A stretch of 64,000 bases of DNA, taken from Flavobacterium xinjiangense (lineage in GTDB: Bacteria > Bacteroidota > Bacteroidia > Flavobacteriales > Flavobacteriaceae). Shown piece after piece: positions 61,444 to 64,000 of this stretch. Location of the stretch: the NCBI RefSeq assembly GCF_900142885.1, contig NZ_FRCL01000007.1, forward strand, positions 62,001 through 126,000. Reading direction: 5' to 3'. Position 1 is the first letter of the stretch. The number at the start of each line of letters is the position of its first letter. The position numbers were made by a program, and so were the translations under genes. The notes beneath the pieces are model-generated. The model saw nothing but the letters and a program-made list of their open reading frames with translations. It ran no database searches and was not told where the DNA came from.

Positions 61444-63342
61444 TCAGTAAGCTCTCACATCTTTTCCCTCGTAAAAGTTCATAAACGCACGATTCACCAC
61501 TCGATTACCACCCGGTGTTGGATAGTCACCCGTAAAATACCAGTCCCCTAAGTTCTTTGGGCAAGCAATATGTAAATCTTCTACCGTTTGGAATATTATT
61601 TTTACTTCAGCATTTATTTCAGGAGAACTCAACATTTCAGCAATTTTATCTGAAACTTCCTGTGGATGAAAAGGTTCATATATAGCCGTAACATAATTTA
61701 CTACGTCGTGGTCTTTATAATTTTCCTGAGCTTTACATTTTAAATACACTTCATCAACAATATGATATAAGTTTCTTTCTTTAAGCAATTCTAGCGCTGC
61801 CTTAAATGCAACTAAACCTTCCAGTTTAGCCATGTCAATTCCATAACAGTCAGGATATCTAATTTGTGGCGCCGATGAAACGATTACAATTCGTTTTGGA
61901 TTCAAACGATCCATCATTTTAATGATACTCATTTTAAGTGTCGTTCCACGTACTATACTATCGTCAATAATAACCAAATTATCTGTTGGTTTTATCACAC
62001 CATAAGTAACATCATATACGTGAGCCACTAAATCATCACGACTACTGTCTTCTGTGATAAAGGTTCTTAGTTTTGCATCTTTAATAGCTACTTTCTCGGT
62101 ACGGATTTTCACTGAAAGCAATTCTTGTAAAGAATCCTTAGTCAATGTATTCCTGTTTTCAAGAATGTAATTATTTTTTCTTTGGTTCAAGAAATCCTGA
62201 GCCGCTTCAACCAATCCGTAGAATGAGGTTTCGGCAGTATTTGGAATGTAAGAAAAAACGGTATTGTCTGTGTCTTCGTCAATTGATTCTAAAACAGCAG
62301 GCAAGATAAGTTTTCCTAACATTTTTCTTTCTTGATATATTTCAGCATCACTTCCTCTAGAAAAATAAATACGTTCAAACGAACAAGCTTTTTTAACCGT
62401 TGGCGGAAGAATTTCCTGCATAGTAACAGTTCCGTTTTTCTTTATTATTAAAGCGTTTCCTGGCTCAATTTCCTGTACCTTTTCAAAAGGAACATTGAAT
62501 ACGGTTTGTATAACCGGTCTTTCAGAAGCTACTACTACAATTTCATCATCTTGATAGAAATAAGCGGGACGTATTCCTGCCGGATCTCTAAAGACAAAAG
62601 AATCACCATGCCCAAGAAGTCCTGCCATAGCATAACCTCCATCTAGATTTTTAGAAGCTCTGGTCAAGATTCGTGCTACATCTAATTTTTCTGCGATTAC
62701 TGCTGACGCTTCTCTTTTGGTTAATCCGTCATTTTTACATTCCTGGTACAAATCAGTTACAGCGCCATCAAGAAAATGACCGATTTTTTCCATTACAGTA
62801 ACCGTATCCGCCATCTCTTTTGGATGCTGTCCTAATTCCACCAAACTTTGAAAAAGTTCTTTTACGTTAGTCATGTTGAAATTACCCGCCAAAATCAGGT
62901 TTCTGTGCATCCAGTTATTCTGACGCAAAAATGGATGAACGCTTTCGATACTATTTTTACCAAAAGTCCCGTAACGAACATGTCCCAAAAACAATTCACC
63001 GATGTAAGGAATATTTTCTTTTTGAAGAGCTACATCATCCGCATATTCAGGATGTGCCGCCATTTCTTCATTTATTCTATCATTTATTTGTGCAAAAACA
63101 TCTTGAATAGGTTGTGCATGGTTAGAACGTACTCTGCTAATGTATCGTTCTCCTGGCTCCATGTCTAATTTTATACTTGCAAAACCTGCACCATCTTGTC
63201 CACGATTGTGTTGTTTTTCCATAAGGAGATACATTTTTTGTATTCCGTAGAAAGCAGTTCCGTATTTCTCTTTGTAAAATTCAAGCGGTTTGAGTAGTCT
63301 AACTAGTGCTATTCCACATTCGTGTTGTAAAGCGTCGCTCAT
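61444..63342 (-). CDS. Amidophosphoribosyltransferase-like protein, long form
   Basis: A 632-residue protein with an N-terminal Ntn glutaminase domain and a C-terminal phosphoribosyltransferase domain, as in PurF, the first enzyme of purine synthesis. The nucleophile Cys9 in LQHECGIALV implies removal of an eight-residue leader; FLGHVRYGTFG and RDPAGIRPAYF follow. The PRPP loop is VIIDDSIVRGTTLK. It is over 100 residues longer than standard PurF, with insertions around VRSNHAQPIQDVF and DAKLRTFITEDSSRDD. Flavobacteria often carry this form besides a normal PurF, so it could be a paralogue with a different job. Confidence 0.87.
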   Translation of the reverse strand: MSDALQHECGIALVRLLKPLEFYKEKYGTAFYGIQKMYLLMEKQHNRGQDGAGFASIKLDMEPGERYISRVRSNHAQPIQDVFAQINDRINEEMAAHPEYADDVALQKENIPYIGELFLGHVRYGTFGKNSIESVHPFLRQNNWMHRNLILAGNFNMTNVKELFQSLVELGQHPKEMADTVTVMEKIGHFLDGAVTDLYQECKNDGLTKREASAVIAEKLDVARILTRASKNLDGGYAMAGLLGHGDSFVFRDPAGIRPAYFYQDDEIVVVASERPVIQTVFNVPFEKVQEIEPGNALIIKKNGTVTMQEILPPTVKKACSFERIYFSRGSDAEIYQERKMLGKLILPAVLESIDEDTDNTVFSYIPNTAETSFYGLVEAAQDFLNQRKNNYILENRNTLTKDSLQELLSVKIRTEKVAIKDAKLRTFITEDSSRDDLVAHVYDVTYGVIKPTDNLVIIDDSIVRGTTLKMSIIKMMDRLNPKRIVIVSSAPQIRYPDCYGIDMAKLEGLVAFKAALELLKERNLYHIVDEVYLKCKAQENYKDHDVVNYVTAIYEPFHPQEVSDKIAEMLSSPEINAEVKIIFQTVEDLHIACPKNLGDWYFTGDYPTPGGNRVVNRAFMNFYEGKDVRAY

Positions 63343-63444
63343 TGTGTTGTTGTTTGTAGTTGTGTTTTAGTTTGCAATGAATTTCATTATTCAAAACTAA
63401 ACTGTTTAATCTAAAAAATTATAAATATGCTTAACCCATGCTTT

Positions 63445-63472
63445 AACAAAAAAACCTCGTTTCCGAGGTTTC
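63445..63472 (-). terminator. Terminator after the PfkB kinase gene
   Basis: AAACCTCG, TTTC loop, CGAGGTTT with seven T on the minus strand, 7 bases past the stop codon. Confidence 0.85.
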
Positions 63473-63478
63473 AAAACA

Positions 63479-64000
63479 TTATAATTCTATATCAAATTGA
63501 GTTAGAGATTTAAATTGTTGCAATCTTGACAACACTTCTTTTTTCTCTAAACCAACCATTCTTTCAGTTCCAAATTTCTCCACACAAAATGAAGCTAAAT
63601 TCGAACCGTGTATAATTGCATTTTTCATGTTCTCGAAAGAGACGTTTTCACTTTGAGTTATAAACCCAGAGAATCCCCCTGCGAAAGTGTCTCCTGCTCC
63701 TGTTGGATCAAAGACTTCTTCTAATGGTAATGCCGGAGCAAAGAATACTTCTTTGTTATGAAACAAAAGCGCACCGTGTTCTCCCTTTTTTATTACCACG
63801 TATTTTGGTCCCATAGCTTGAATTAATGCAGCAGCTTTAACTAATGAATATTCACCGGAAAGCTGTCTGGCTTCTTCGTCATTAATGGTTATAACATCCA
63901 CACGTTTTATTACTTCCAATAACTCTGCCAAAGCGCAATCCATCCAAAAATTCATAGTATCTAATACTACTAATTTTGGTTTGGTTTCCATTTGATCCAA
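63479..64000 (-). CDS. PfkB family carbohydrate/adenosine kinase, C-terminal part
   Basis: The gene runs off the window end, so only the last 174 codons are visible. They contain INDEEARQL (nucleotide-side signature), YVVIKKGEHGALL, and the catalytic motif FDPTGAGDTFAGGF with the base Asp. The family phosphorylates ribose, adenosine or related sugars. Lying just upstream of the PurF-like gene on the same strand, it may act in nucleoside or ribose salvage, but this is only a suggestion. Confidence 0.88.
   Translation of the reverse strand: MDQMETKPKLVVLDTMNFWMDCALAELLEVIKRVDVITINDEEARQLSGEYSLVKAAALIQAMGPKYVVIKKGEHGALLFHNKEVFFAPALPLEEVFDPTGAGDTFAGGFSGFITQSENVSFENMKNAIIHGSNLASFCVEKFGTERMVGLEKKEVLSRLQQFKSLTQFDIEL

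Overview
The window is a stretch of chromosome from a member of the Bacteroidota, almost certainly a Flavobacterium or close relative. The evidence is AT-rich DNA with Bacteroidota-type promoters (TTG, about 19 bp, TAnnTTTG), a type IX secretion sorting tail, a TPR-linked sensor kinase, OmpA with thrombospondin type 3 repeats, HMG-CoA synthase, a five-gene succinate/fatty-acid core set in flavobacterial order, and several flavobacterial-looking intergenic repeats. No phage, plasmid, IS element, CRISPR array or rRNA operon is visible. One tRNA (anticodon CAU) is present.

Layout: 0-3 kb holds the tail of a secreted FN3/GEVED protein and an S9 exopeptidase. 3-8 kb holds a hybrid histidine kinase and an NtrC-type regulator with overlapping stop codons, followed upstream by three tandem PepSY-like secreted paralogues. 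8-13 kb is a lipid/ribosome run (accC, accB, fabH, rpmF, a DUF177 gene) ending at pdxA, with ribE divergent. 14-21 kb has the tRNA, methylmalonyl-CoA epimerase, an Ig-like lipoprotein, an omega-amidase and the sdhBAC operon. 21-29 kb has HMG-CoA synthase, a RamB/ScfR-like regulator divergent from aceB-aceA (glyoxylate shunt), and aminopeptidase P. 29-32 kb is the most accessory-looking part: structured repeats, an AIM24 protein and an AbiH phage-defence gene. 32-44 kb has a minimal ABC pair, AddB-like and AddA-like recombination proteins separated by an OmpA protein and kbl, then rbfA and a LolC/E-type permease. 44-52 kb has dusB, a membrane AraC regulator, a small lipoprotein/DoxX cluster with a disrupted GIN-domain gene, lepA, a PfkB kinase and thiL. 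52-57 kb is a signalling island: response regulator, TPR histidine kinase, a tiny secreted protein built of four identical 15-residue repeats, and a LytTR regulator whose phosphoacceptor aspartate is a glutamate. 57-64 kb has a DUF3575 protein, glyS, comF, superoxide dismutase, a PurF-like amidotransferase and the end of a PfkB kinase gene.

The observations most worth following are: (1) the 89-residue repeat protein at 55380-55649, whose four 45-bp units differ only at synonymous positions; (2) the PepSY-like triplet beside a sigma54-type phosphorelay, with a perfect 17-bp palindrome upstream; (3) the aceB/regulator intergenic region, where two inverted copies of an 11-bp site overlap two promoters; (4) two copies, 18 kb apart, of an interspersed element with conserved flanks and a replaced but still perfectly paired central hairpin. 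All functional assignments rest on reading the sequence and remembered family features; no database search was run.
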